Both the position numbers and the translations under genes were made by a program. The notes beneath the pieces were generated by a model. That model saw only the letters and a list, made by a program, of their open reading frames with translations. It did no database searches and was not told the origin of the DNA. From JALORV01 sp035498175 (lineage in GTDB: Bacteria > Pseudomonadota > Gammaproteobacteria > Burkholderiales > Burkholderiaceae_F), in assembly GCA_035498175.1 (NCBI GenBank), contig DATKAJ010000039.1, positions 10,282 to 74,281 on the forward strand: a stretch of 64,000 bases of DNA, written 5' to 3'. Each line of letters starts with the position of its first letter. Position 1 is the stretch's first letter. This document shows, in pieces, positions 9,388-18,528 of the stretch.

Positions 9388-11825
9388 CTATGGCATCCCG
9401 AAAAACGGCTGCCCGGGCGGGCCTTCTTCCATGCTCTCCTCGTCTGTGTCGGCGACCTCCGCCTGCCCCGCCCCGGGGCGGTTGTGCCAGTAGCGCACTG
9501 CGATGGAGCGCCAGGGGCGAAACCCGATCCTTCCGTCCGGCGCGAACCTCCATTGCGCGGCGCCCGAATGATCGGTGCGTACCACCGGGATGCCGAGTGC
9601 GGCATAGCGTGCAAGCACCTCCGCGCTGGGATGGCCAAAGCGGTTGCGGTAGCCCGCCTGCGCCAGCGCGACCGTCGGCCGCACCGCTGCGAGCAGCGCC
9701 GGCGTCGACGACGATCGGCTGCCATGGTGCGGCACCATCAGCCAGTCCGCACGCAACTCGGCTTCGCGCTCGACCAGCGCCACTTCTTCGCGCGCCGGCA
9801 GATCGCCCGTCAGCAGCACGATGATCGGACCGAGTCGCGCCTGCACTACGCAGCTCATCGCGTTGGTCGACATCCGGCGGCGGTAGTCACTCTCCTGCGG
9901 ATGCAGTATGCGCCAGTGCAGGTCGTTCGACGTCCATTCGAGCCCGGCGGCGCAGCGCTCGCTCGCCGCGCCGCCGAGGGCCGGATCGCCCGAAGCAATC
10001 GACGAGATCAGGCGCGACACCTCGATCCCGCGCAGCACCGAGGCCGCTCCACCCGAATGATCCTGGTCGAGATGAGAGACGATCAGACCGTCGAGCCGAC
10101 CGATGCCGCGACTGCGCAGGTAGGGCAGCACGACGCGCTCTCCTGCGTCCGATTCCTGCGAATAGCGCGGGCCGGCGTCATACAGCCACGCCTGCTCGCG
10201 GGTTTCGATGACTACCGCCGAACCCTGGCCGATGTCGAGCGCGGTGATCCACAACGCGCCCGCCTCGGGACGCTCGCCCGGCCACACCAGCAGCGGCAGC
10301 AGCGCGACCGCGCCGACCCAGCGCGCCGGCCAGCCCGGTGGCGCCAGGCACCACGCGATGCCGAGGGCAGCGAGCAGCACGACCGGCCACGGCGGCGCGG
10401 GCAGCGCGAGCGCGGCCCAGCTCGGCGCCGGAATCACCTTCAGCAGGGCAACCAGCGCGGCGAACACTGCGTCGGCCAGTGCGAGCAGCACGTCGGCGGG
10501 TGCCCCCAGTGGCCCCGGCAGTGCGGCGCAGGCCGCGCCGAGCAACGCCAGCGGCGTGACGATCCAGCTGACGAGCGGGATGGCCACTGAATTGGCCAGC
10601 GGCGAGACCAGCGACACCTGGTGGAACAGCAGCACCGTTGCGGGAAGAAGCGCCAGAGTCACCGCGATCTGCACCCGGGCCGCCGTTTTCACGGCGCTCA
10701 TCGGTCCCTTTCCGTCCTCCGGACGCCCCTGCACGACCCACGCGATGGCGGCGACGGCGCCGAACGAGAGCCAGAAGCCCGCTGCGGTCACTGCCCAGGG
10801 ATCGAAAACGCAGACCGCCGCGGCGGCGAGTGCGAGCGCGCCGCCGAGTCCGATGCGACGGCGACCGATCCAGGCCCCGCAGCCGTCGCCAGCATCAGCA
10901 CGGTCCGTTGCGCCGGCACGCCCCAGCCGGCCAGTAGCGCGTACAGCCCTGCAGCGATGACGCTGATGACGATCGCTGCCGACTGCGCTGGCGCGCGCCG
11001 CAGCAGCCGCGGCGACCTGCGCCAGAGCGCGGCGACGACCCCGCCGGCGAGCGCTGCAATCATCGTGATGTGCAGGCCGGAAATGCTGACCAGATGCGAA
11101 ATGCCGGTCCGGTTGAAGAGCGTCCAGTCGCGATCGGTAATCGCGTTCTGCTCGCCGAACACCAGGGCCTGCAACACTCCGCCGTAGCGGCGACCCTCGA
11201 CGTGCGGCGCGAGACGCTCGCGCAGCCAGGCACGGGCACGCTCGACCGCCGTTTCGGTCGACCACACCATCGCGTCGGCGCGCGCCGGGTGCGGCGACGG
11301 ACGCACTGTGCCGGTTGCACGCAGGTCGCGTTCCAGCAGCCAGGCCTCGAAGTCGAATCCCGCCGGGTTATGCACGCCGTGCGGGCGGCGTAGCCGCACG
11401 ACGAACGTCCAGCGTTCCCCGGGAAGGATCGGCTCGACCGCGCTGTACCAGCCGAGCAGTATGCGACGCGGAACGGCGACTCCCGAGTCATGCGACTCGA
11501 CCTCGAATTCGAAGCGCACACCGCGCTCGAGGCGTGCCGGGAGCGTCGCGATCACGCCGGTGACGCGCACGTCACGACCCTCGTCGGCGAAAGGCAGTTC
11601 CTCCGCGAGTCGCGCCTGCGCCCGCAGGCCTGCATAAGCGAAGCCGACCAGAAATGCGGCGACCACGGCCGCTGTCAGGGCGACACTACGCTGCGCCGCG
11701 CGCGCGCCCCAGGCCGCCGCTGCGACGCCGAGAACCACACCTCCGACCAGAACTGCGGTTGCCGGCAGTTGCGCCTGCAATTGCAGGAGACAGACGCCCA
11801 GCACGAACGCGGCGAGCGGAGCCAC
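9388..11825 (-). pseudogene. comEC: comEC/rec2 DNA-uptake channel, split by a one-base frameshift
   Basis: ComEC/Rec2 is the inner-membrane channel for single-stranded DNA uptake in natural transformation. The N-terminal part (from 11825) has hydrophobic segments, the DUF4131 region and the Competence domain (HLVSISGLHITMIAALAGG, GWGVPAQRTVLMLAT). The reading frame breaks near 10875-10878, a run of four C on the plus strand. In the other frame the protein resumes as WIGRRRIGLGGALALAAAAV and continues through DPWAV, GFWLSFGAVAA and a complete C-terminal beta-lactamase-like domain (DIGQGSAVV, SHLDQDHSGG, PHHGSRSS). One extra G in the GGGG run gives a smooth join and about 812 residues. It is either a recent inactivating deletion or a sequencing error. 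The rest of the gene is undamaged. Confidence 0.85.
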
Positions 11826-11832
11826 GCGAGCT

Positions 11833-12627
11833 CTAGGTCAGCAGCGCGCCAAGCCGCGGCAATGCCTCCACCGCGTTGCGCCGATTGCTGCGCGCGAGCG
11901 CCTCACGGTCGACGCCGCGGAGCACCGCGAGCCCTTCGGCGATGCGTGCGAGATCTGCCGGCTCGGTGCGCTCTACCACTTGCGGCGTACGCCGCCACGA
12001 CGGCGCGATGTACGGCGCATCGGTTTCAAGCACCCACGCATGGTCGGGCAGTGTCGCGGCGTGCCTGCGAATCCGCATCGATCCCGAGTAGGTCAGCGCA
12101 CCACCGAATCCGAGCTTGAAGCCGCGGTCGAGGAATCCGGCCGCCTGTTGCGCGCTGCCATTGAATGCGTGCACGATGCCGCCCGGAACTTCGATCCGGC
12201 GCAGGTACTTCAGCAGCAGGTCCGCCGAACGGCGCACGTGAACGATCACGGGCAGCGCCGCATCGCGCGCAACGCGCAGCTGCTCGCGGAAGAACCACTC
12301 CTGCCGCGCGACATCGCCGGATTCGTAGCAATCGATCCCGATCTCGCCGATAGCGACGAGATGCGGATCGTTGCGGACCCTCTGAACGATCTCGCGCAGC
12401 CGCTCGACGTCGTCCTCCTCGGCGGCGTCGATCCACAGCGGATGAACGCCCACGGCATAAGCGAAGCCGTGTCGGTGCGCAATCTCTGCGGTTTTCGGAT
12501 GATCATCGACGCGCCCGGTCGGCATCACCAGCATGTCGACCCCGACCGCGCTGGCACGCTGAACCACCGCGTCGCGATCCGCGTCGAACTCATCTGCGTC
12601 CAGATGGCAATGGGTATCGATCCACAT
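11833..12627 (-). CDS. tatD: TatD-family metal-dependent DNase
   Basis: A 264-residue metallohydrolase of the TatD family. The N-terminal metal-binding HxH is at residues 6 and 8 (IDTHCHLD). Other family signatures are AVGVHPLWID, AIGEIGIDCYE, PVIVHVRRS and VLETDAPYIAP. TatD enzymes are cytoplasmic exo/endonucleases or phosphodiesterases that depend on divalent metals. The gene lies just upstream of comEC on the same strand with a 7-base gap. It is divergent from the DUF2062 gene. Length and motifs are normal; family members YcfH and YjjV are not distinguished here. Confidence 0.9.
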   Translation of the reverse strand: MWIDTHCHLDADEFDADRDAVVQRASAVGVDMLVMPTGRVDDHPKTAEIAHRHGFAYAVGVHPLWIDAAEEDDVERLREIVQRVRNDPHLVAIGEIGIDCYESGDVARQEWFFREQLRVARDAALPVIVHVRRSADLLLKYLRRIEVPGGIVHAFNGSAQQAAGFLDRGFKLGFGGALTYSGSMRIRRHAATLPDHAWVLETDAPYIAPSWRRTPQVVERTEPADLARIAEGLAVLRGVDREALARSNRRNAVEALPRLGALLT

Positions 12628-12685
12628 GCCGGCCTAGTCTACGCAGGCCGGGTCGACCCGTACCGCGACCGACTAGACTCGCACG

Positions 12686-13246
12686 ATGCCGCGCAAGTTC
12701 TTCCGCCGGGTGATTCCCAGCGTCGAGAAGGTCCGTGAAGTCCGCGCGCTGTCGGTCTTCGGCGATCGCGTGTTCCATCCGGCACTCTGGCACCTGAATC
12801 GTCGCTCGGCCGCCGGCGGCGTCGCGGTCGGACTTTTCTGCGGGCTGATCCCAGGGCCGCTGCAGATGCTCGGCGCCGGCATCGTCTGCGTGATCCTGCG
12901 CGTCAATCTGCCGGTGTCGCTGGTCACGACGCTGTACACGAACCCGCTCACCATCGTGCCGCTGTATCTGATCGCCTACGAGATCGGCAGCTTCGTGCTG
13001 GGCGCCTCAGGCGCCTCTGCAACAGCGGTGCCTCCGGATTTCGACTGGTCCTCGCCGCTCGCTTCGGTCCGTGCGCTCGGTGCATGGGCACTAAGTCTCG
13101 GGCCGCCGCTCGCACTCGGCGTCTTCCTGCTCGCCTGCCTGCTGTCGGTGCTCGGATATCTCGTGGTTCGCGCGCTTTGGAGCGTCCACCTGCGGCGCGC
13201 GTGGCGTGCGCGCCGGCTCCGCTCCCGCCGTCCTGCCCTGCCTTAG
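12686..13246 (+). CDS. DUF2062 integral membrane protein
   Basis: A 186-residue membrane protein of the DUF2062 family. The signature is a hydrophobic segment with GGVAVGLFCGLIPGPLQM followed by SLVTTLYTNPLTIVPLYLIA. Three to four transmembrane helices are visible, at about residues 42-60, 64-85, 95-115 and 140-165, with a very basic C-terminus that is probably cytoplasmic. Its function is unknown. It is divergent from tatD and convergent with lolD, whose 3' end it overlaps by 4 bases. Confidence 0.85.
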   Translation: MPRKFFRRVIPSVEKVREVRALSVFGDRVFHPALWHLNRRSAAGGVAVGLFCGLIPGPLQMLGAGIVCVILRVNLPVSLVTTLYTNPLTIVPLYLIAYEIGSFVLGASGASATAVPPDFDWSSPLASVRALGAWALSLGPPLALGVFLLACLLSVLGYLVVRALWSVHLRRAWRARRLRSRRPALP

Positions 13247-13986
13247 GCAGCGCCGAGCCGGCCGTGCTCGAGCCGCAGCACGCGGTCGCAGCGCGCCGCC
13301 AATGCCGGATCGTGCGTGACGATCACGACCGCGGTGCGGTTGCGCTGGGCGAGTTCGACGAAGACGCCGAACACCGCACGCGCGGTGTCGCGGTCGAGAT
13401 TGCCGGTGGGTTCGTCGGCCAGCACGCATGCGGGCCGCGTGACGATCGCGCGCGCGATCGCGGTGCGCTGACGTTCGCCGCCCGAGAGCTCGGCCGGGTG
13501 GTGCTGGATCCGATCCGCCAGTCCGACCGCCGCAAGCGATTCACTCGCACGCGCGTGCGCCGCACCGAGCTCCATCCGCCGGATTGCCAGCGGCATTGCG
13601 ACGTTGTCGAGCGCCGTGAATTCCGGCAGCAGGTGGTGGAACTGGTAGACGAAACCGAGCTGCTCGTTGCGAAGCCGGCCGCGCTCCGCGTCGCTCATCT
13701 GCGCCAGGTTGCGGCCCCTTACCTGCACGATCCCATGATCTGTACCGTCCAGGCCACCGAGCACGTGCAGCAGCGTGCTCTTGCCCGACCCCGACGCACC
13801 GACGATTGCGACGATCTCGGCTGGCGCGACAGCGAGCTCGGCGCCGCGCAGCACCTCTACCGCGAGCCCGCCTTCGCGATACGACTTGTGCACATCCTGC
13901 GCGGAAAGGACCGGGGCGGAGGAAGCCTCCGCGCCTTGCGCTGCGGCGCTGAGCGCCTTCGGATCGGCCGGACGGCGCTCAGTCAT
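13243..13986 (-). CDS. lolD: Lipoprotein-releasing ABC transporter ATPase LolD
   Basis: A 247-residue ABC ATPase. The Walker A GASGSGKST is at about residues 63-71. The ABC signature is LSGGERQR, Walker B is CVLADEPTGNLD, and the H-loop is VTHD. The FVYQFHHLLPEFTALDNVAMPL segment is characteristic of LolD. It powers release of outer-membrane lipoproteins from the inner membrane to LolA, in complex with LolC/E. The start was taken at MTERRPADP (13986), which overlaps the lolC stop by 8 bases; a frame open to 14013 is less likely. The N-terminal 28 residues are a poorly conserved Ala-rich extension. Confidence 0.92.
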   Translation of the reverse strand: MTERRPADPKALSAAAQGAEASSAPVLSAQDVHKSYREGGLAVEVLRGAELAVAPAEIVAIVGASGSGKSTLLHVLGGLDGTDHGIVQVRGRNLAQMSDAERGRLRNEQLGFVYQFHHLLPEFTALDNVAMPLAIRRMELGAAHARASESLAAVGLADRIQHHPAELSGGERQRTAIARAIVTRPACVLADEPTGNLDRDTARAVFGVFVELAQRNRTAVVIVTHDPALAARCDRVLRLEHGRLGAA

Positions 13987-15232
13987 AGCGCAGCGCCTCG
14001 GCAGGCCGGACACGCGCCGCGCGCCAGCTCGGGTACAGCGTGGCCACGAGCGACAGCAGGATCGAGATCACGGCAATCGGCACAACGTCGCTCGCGCGCG
14101 GGTCCGAAGGCAGCGAACTGATGAAGTAGATGTCCTTCGGAATCAGCGGGAAGCCTGCAATGCGCTCGATCGTCGGAAAGATCGAGTCGAGGTTGTTCGC
14201 GATGAACAGGCCGCCCGCCACCCCGATCAGTGTCCCGAGCACCCCGATCATGGCGCCCTGCACGATGAACACCGCCATCACGCTGCGCGGCGTCGCACCC
14301 AGCGTGCGCAATATTGCGATGTCAGCCTGCTTTTCGGTGACCGTCATCACAAGGGTCGAAACGAGATTGAAGGCCGCTACGGCGACGATCAGGGCCAGGA
14401 TGATGAACATCATCCGCTTCTCGACCTGCACCGCCGCGAACCAGCTCCGGTTCTGGCGGGTCCAGTCGCGCACCAGCAAGCCGGACGGCAGCGACCTCGC
14501 AAGCTGCGCCGCCACCTCGGGCGCACGCTGCATGTCCTTGATCTTCAGGCGCACGCCGGTCGGGCCATCGACGCGGAACAGCCGCTGCGCGTCGCCGATA
14601 TGCAAAAACGCGAGCGCGCTGTCGTACTCGAAGTGACCCGAATCGAACATTCCGGTGACGGTGAACTGCTTCAGCCGCGGCACGACACCGGCGGGCGTGA
14701 CCTGTCCCTGCGGCGCGATCAGCGTGACCTTCTCACCGAGGGCAACTCCGAGCGCGCGCGCGAGTTCTCCGCCGAGCACGATCCCGAACTCGCCATCCTT
14801 GAGCGCCATCAGCGGCTGGCCGCGGATCTGCATCGCGACATCGGAGACATTGGGCTCGGCCGCCGGGTCGATGCCACGCACGACCACACCCCGCACCGTG
14901 TCGCCGCGCGTCAGCAGCGCCTGTGCGGCGACATAGGGAGCGGCGCCGACGACCTCCGGGTTGCGCCGCGCAGCGGCCTGGACCTCTCTCCAGTCGATCG
15001 CACCTTCGACCGAAAACACTTCGATGTGCGAGACGACTGAGAGCATTCGGTCGCGCACCTGCGAAACGAAACCGTTCATCACGGACAGCACGACGATCAG
15101 CGCCATGACACCGAGCGCGATACCGGCCATCGAAATGCCGGAAATGAACGAGATGAAGCCGTTACGCCGACGCGCACGCCGGCCTGCGCGCGTATAGCGC
15201 AGTCCGATGCGGAGCTCGTAGGGGAGATTCAA
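13979..15232 (-). CDS. lolC: Lipoprotein-releasing ABC transporter permease LolC/LolE
   Basis: A 417-residue inner-membrane permease of the LolC/E (MacB-FtsX) family. The sequence begins NLPYELRIGLRYTRAGRR and has an N-terminal transmembrane helix (FISFISGISMAGIALGVMAL), a periplasmic domain, and three C-terminal helices (about 270-395). The most plausible start is a TTG at 15230-15232, because the family N-terminus begins there; the open frame upstream has no homologous look. With LolD it extracts lipoproteins from the membrane. Only one permease gene is present, as in many betaproteobacteria where a single LolC/E-type (LolF-like) protein serves. Confidence 0.9.
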   Translation of the reverse strand: MNLPYELRIGLRYTRAGRRARRRNGFISFISGISMAGIALGVMALIVVLSVMNGFVSQVRDRMLSVVSHIEVFSVEGAIDWREVQAAARRNPEVVGAAPYVAAQALLTRGDTVRGVVVRGIDPAAEPNVSDVAMQIRGQPLMALKDGEFGIVLGGELARALGVALGEKVTLIAPQGQVTPAGVVPRLKQFTVTGMFDSGHFEYDSALAFLHIGDAQRLFRVDGPTGVRLKIKDMQRAPEVAAQLARSLPSGLLVRDWTRQNRSWFAAVQVEKRMMFIILALIVAVAAFNLVSTLVMTVTEKQADIAILRTLGATPRSVMAVFIVQGAMIGVLGTLIGVAGGLFIANNLDSIFPTIERIAGFPLIPKDIYFISSLPSDPRASDVVPIAVISILLSLVATLYPSWRAARVRPAEALRYD

Positions 15233-15326
15233 GGAACGGCACGACGGGTGGGTCGCAACGATTGTACGCAAGCACTTCGGCAACCCGACGCGAGTGCATG
15301 GCGGTGCGGCACTTAGAATCGCCCAA

Positions 15327-16319
15327 ATGCATCTGACCGTGCTGCTGACCGGATCGCAGTTGCCCGCCGCCCTCGCCGCCTCCCTCGTCACACAGCTCGA
15401 CGCGCCCGAGCTCGCACGCCTGCTTGCGCGCGGTCGCCGAATCGAACAGAACGTCGGCACGAGAGGCAGCGCAACGGAGGATTGGCTGGCGCGCAATGTT
15501 TTCGGCACCGACGCTCCTCCTACGGCGCCCTACGCCTGGGCCGACCTTACCGGAGAGCGAGTCACTGTGCAGACTCTCTGGCATGCCGAGGCGGTTCACA
15601 TCGGCGTCGGACGCGACAGTCTGTTTGTCGAATCGCTTGCCGACGATCCGCCGACGGACGCGGAGGCCGACGCGCTGATCGCAGCCGCGAACGACTGCCT
15701 GGGCGAAGCCGCCACCCTGGTGCACGTCGGAGCGCGCTGGTTCCTGCGCACGCACGAGACCTGGCGCATCAGGGCATCCGCCTTGCCGGCCGCCGCTGCT
15801 CGACCGCTCCTGGCGACGGGCATGGAGGACGAGGAAGAGATGCGCTGGAACCGCCTGCACAATGCGGTCCAGATGGCGTGGCACGCGCACCCAGTCAACG
15901 CCGCGCGGGAAAGCCAGTCCCGCCGCACCGTCGGCGGCCTCTGGCTGCACGGAGGAGGAAAGTGGGCCGCGCGCGCACCGCTGCGCTGGGCTGGGGTGCA
16001 CAGCGAGCGACCGGAACTGCGCGGAGTCGCGGCCGCAGCCGGATCGATCGCGCGCGCGGCATCGGCGGCGGTGAGCGATTCTGACGCACTGCTGGTCTGG
16101 GACGATGCGGCCGAGGCGCGTCGTCGGGAGGACTGGCCGGCGTGGCTGGGCGCGATGAACGCCGTCGACCGCAGACTGGCCGAGTTTCCTTCGACGCAGC
16201 TGACGCTGATCCTGGCCGGCGAAACCTCGACCCAGACCTGGCAGGTGCGCGACACGGACCGCCTGCGCTTCTGGCGGCATCACGACCTAGGTTCGATCCT
16301 CGGCGAAGCAACGCCATGA
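15327..16319 (+). CDS. Phosphoglycerate mutase-like protein of the recJ neighbourhood
   Basis: A 330-residue cytoplasmic protein. In betaproteobacteria the gene before recJ is often annotated as a cofactor-independent phosphoglycerate mutase-like or regulatory protein, and this one fits by position and by MHLTVLLTGSQLPAAL at the start. Segments such as GGLWLHGGGKW and DALLVWDD recall that group. I see no complete set of metal-binding residues, so enzyme activity is doubtful. The stop overlaps the recJ start as ATGA, so the two are probably co-translated. The ATG at 15327 was preferred over a frame opening at 15294. Confidence 0.65.
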   Translation: MHLTVLLTGSQLPAALAASLVTQLDAPELARLLARGRRIEQNVGTRGSATEDWLARNVFGTDAPPTAPYAWADLTGERVTVQTLWHAEAVHIGVGRDSLFVESLADDPPTDAEADALIAAANDCLGEAATLVHVGARWFLRTHETWRIRASALPAAAARPLLATGMEDEEEMRWNRLHNAVQMAWHAHPVNAARESQSRRTVGGLWLHGGGKWAARAPLRWAGVHSERPELRGVAAAAGSIARAASAAVSDSDALLVWDDAAEARRREDWPAWLGAMNAVDRRLAEFPSTQLTLILAGETSTQTWQVRDTDRLRFWRHHDLGSILGEATP

Positions 16320-18022
16320 CGCGTCTGGTCACGCGCGAATTCGATCCGATGGTCGCCAGCCGGCTGGCGGCGGGTGGCCTGCCGGCGGCGCTTGCGCGCG
16401 TGCTGGCGGCCCGCGGCATCACGCGCGAGGCGCAGTTGCAGCTCACGCTCGAGCGTCTGGTCGCGCCCGGCGAACTCGCGCACGTTCAGGAGGCCGCCGT
16501 GCTTCTCGCCGATGCGATCGAGGCCGATGCGCGGCTCCTGATCGTGGCCGACTACGACTGCGATGGCGCGACAGCAGCAGCGGTGGGACTGCGGGGCCTG
16601 CGTATGCTCGCGCAGGGTACGGGTGCCGAAATTGGCTACCTGGTGCCCAACCGCTTCGAGTACGGATACGGCCTGACGCCGGAGATCGTCGAGCTCGCGG
16701 CGCAGCGTCAGCCCGATCTGCTGATCACCGTCGACAACGGCATAGCGAGTGTCGAAGGGGTCGCGCGCGCAGCCGAGTTCGGCATCGAAGTCCTGGTCAC
16801 CGACCATCACCTGCCCGGCCGGACGTTGCCTGCGGCGGCCTGCATCGTGAATCCGAACCAGCCCGGATGCGGTTTCCCGAGCAAGCACCTGGCTGGCGTC
16901 GGCGTGATGTTCTACGTGCTGCTCGCGCTGCGCGCCGAGTTGCGCGTCCGCGGCCGCTTCAGTGCCGAGACGCAGCCGCGCCTCGACTCACTGCTCGACC
17001 TCGTTGCGCTCGGCACCGTCGCCGATGTCGTCCGGCTCGACGACAACAACCGCGTGCTGGTGGCGCAGGGACTGCAACGGATTCGCAGCGGCCGGCTCCA
17101 TCCGGGCATCGCAGCGCTGTTTCAGGTCGCGGGCGGCGATGCCCGCAGCGCGCGCGCCACCGACCTCGGCTTCAAGATCGGGCCCAGGATCAATGCCGCG
17201 GGACGCCTGACCGACATGACGGTCGGCATCGAATGCCTGACCACCGACAGCTTCGAGCGCGCGCTGCAGCTGGCGCGCCAGCTCGACGAGCTCAATCGCG
17301 AACGGCGCGAGATCGAGAGCGGCATGCAGCTCGACGCTCTGGCCGCGCTCGATGCCGGCGACATCGAGCGTCGCAGCACCATCTGCCTGTTCGACGACAC
17401 CTGGCACCAGGGCGTCGTGGGACTGGTCGCTTCGCGCATCAAGGAAAGGTTTCACCGTCCGACGATCGCGTTCGCGCGCTCCGGCGATGCCGAGTTGCGG
17501 GGCTCCGGGCGCTCGATCGACGGCGTGCACCTGCGCGACACGCTCGACCTGGTGACGAAGGCCGCGCCCGACATGATCCGTCGCTTCGGTGGGCATGCGA
17601 TGGCGGCGGGGCTCACGCTGTCGACCGAGCGCTACGAAGGATTTGTCGCCGCGTTCGAGCAGGCCACGCGCGTGTCGTCTGACCGTGCGCTCTTCGAGCG
17701 CACCGTGGCGACGGATGGGGCGCTGACACCGGCCGAGATCACGCTCGGCCTCGTCGAAGCCTGCGATCGACACATCTGGGGCCAGGGCTTTCCGCCACCT
17801 CTGTTTGCCAACAACTTCGAGATCGTCGAGCAGCGTCTCGTCAAGGACCGCCATCTCAAGCTGATGCTCGATCTTGATGGCCGACGCTATCCGGGCATGT
17901 ATTTCCGCCAGACAGAGCCTTTGCCGCGGCGCGCCCGGCTGGCTTATCGCCCGGCAATTGACGACTACCAGGGCCAGCGCCGCTTGATGCTGATGATCGA
18001 GCACTGCGAATCTTCGGCTTGA
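16316..18022 (+). CDS. recJ: Single-stranded-DNA exonuclease RecJ
   Basis: A 568-residue RecJ, the 5'-3' single-strand exonuclease of recombination and mismatch repair. DHH-phosphoesterase motifs are in place: VADYDCDGATA (Asp79, Asp81, Asp83), ITVDNGI (Asp140) and VTDHHLPG (Asp163-His164-His165). The DHHA1 domain follows with GRSIDGVHL and RFGGHAMAAGL. The C-terminal OB-type domain is also present. The start overlaps the preceding stop (ATGA); the frame is open further upstream inside that gene but only as a shadow. Usual length and complete. Confidence 0.95.
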   Translation: MTRLVTREFDPMVASRLAAGGLPAALARVLAARGITREAQLQLTLERLVAPGELAHVQEAAVLLADAIEADARLLIVADYDCDGATAAAVGLRGLRMLAQGTGAEIGYLVPNRFEYGYGLTPEIVELAAQRQPDLLITVDNGIASVEGVARAAEFGIEVLVTDHHLPGRTLPAAACIVNPNQPGCGFPSKHLAGVGVMFYVLLALRAELRVRGRFSAETQPRLDSLLDLVALGTVADVVRLDDNNRVLVAQGLQRIRSGRLHPGIAALFQVAGGDARSARATDLGFKIGPRINAAGRLTDMTVGIECLTTDSFERALQLARQLDELNRERREIESGMQLDALAALDAGDIERRSTICLFDDTWHQGVVGLVASRIKERFHRPTIAFARSGDAELRGSGRSIDGVHLRDTLDLVTKAAPDMIRRFGGHAMAAGLTLSTERYEGFVAAFEQATRVSSDRALFERTVATDGALTPAEITLGLVEACDRHIWGQGFPPPLFANNFEIVEQRLVKDRHLKLMLDLDGRRYPGMYFRQTEPLPRRARLAYRPAIDDYQGQRRLMLMIEHCESSA

Positions 18023-18093
18023 CCGCCAGCTTCATGGCGACGAAAGCGCGACTGCAGCCCGCGCGGTCGACCACACAAGAAGAGGAGAAGAGG

Positions 18094-18528
18094 ATGAAAC
18101 GTGTCGTTTATGCCGTGGCACTCGCGATCGTCGGCGTGGGTTGCGCGGTCAAGGCCCAACTCGGACCACCGAGCAACGAGCGGCCTCTCGTGACGCTGAC
18201 GAACAACGATATCGCGGTACAGCCAGCAGAACTCGTGTTTGAACGGCGCGGCTCCGTGGTGATCCGCTGGCAGCTTCCTGACGGCGCCTCGTATGAGTTC
18301 CCGAACAATGGAATCGTGATCGCGCGCGAGGTCGCCAGTGCGAGCGATCTGCGCCCCGGCGGCAAGGGCGACAAACAGGACGAAGTGGTCCGCTGCGAGC
18401 GTGTCGCCAACGGGCGCGCCTTCCAGTGCCAGAACAACAATTCGCGCCCTGGCACCTACAAGTACACGGTCAATCTCGTGGATCGCGGCCGACCCGTCAG
18501 CAAGGATCCCGTGATCGTTAACCGCTAG
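18094..18528 (+). CDS. Small secreted hypothetical protein
   Basis: A 144-residue protein with an N-terminal signal peptide (MKRVVYAVALAIVGVGCAVKA, cleavage near residue 21; a Cys at 17 could also make a lipobox-like site). The mature part has a beta-strand pattern (LVTLTNNDIAVQPAELVFER, GSVVIRWQLPDG, GTYKYTVNLVDRG) resembling a small beta-sandwich. I do not recognise a named family. The ATG has a good ribosome site, AGAGGAGAAGAGG. It follows recJ and converges on the cyclase gene, overlapping its end by 4 bases. Periplasmic location is inferred. Confidence 0.65.
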   Translation: MKRVVYAVALAIVGVGCAVKAQLGPPSNERPLVTLTNNDIAVQPAELVFERRGSVVIRWQLPDGASYEFPNNGIVIAREVASASDLRPGGKGDKQDEVVRCERVANGRAFQCQNNNSRPGTYKYTVNLVDRGRPVSKDPVIVNR

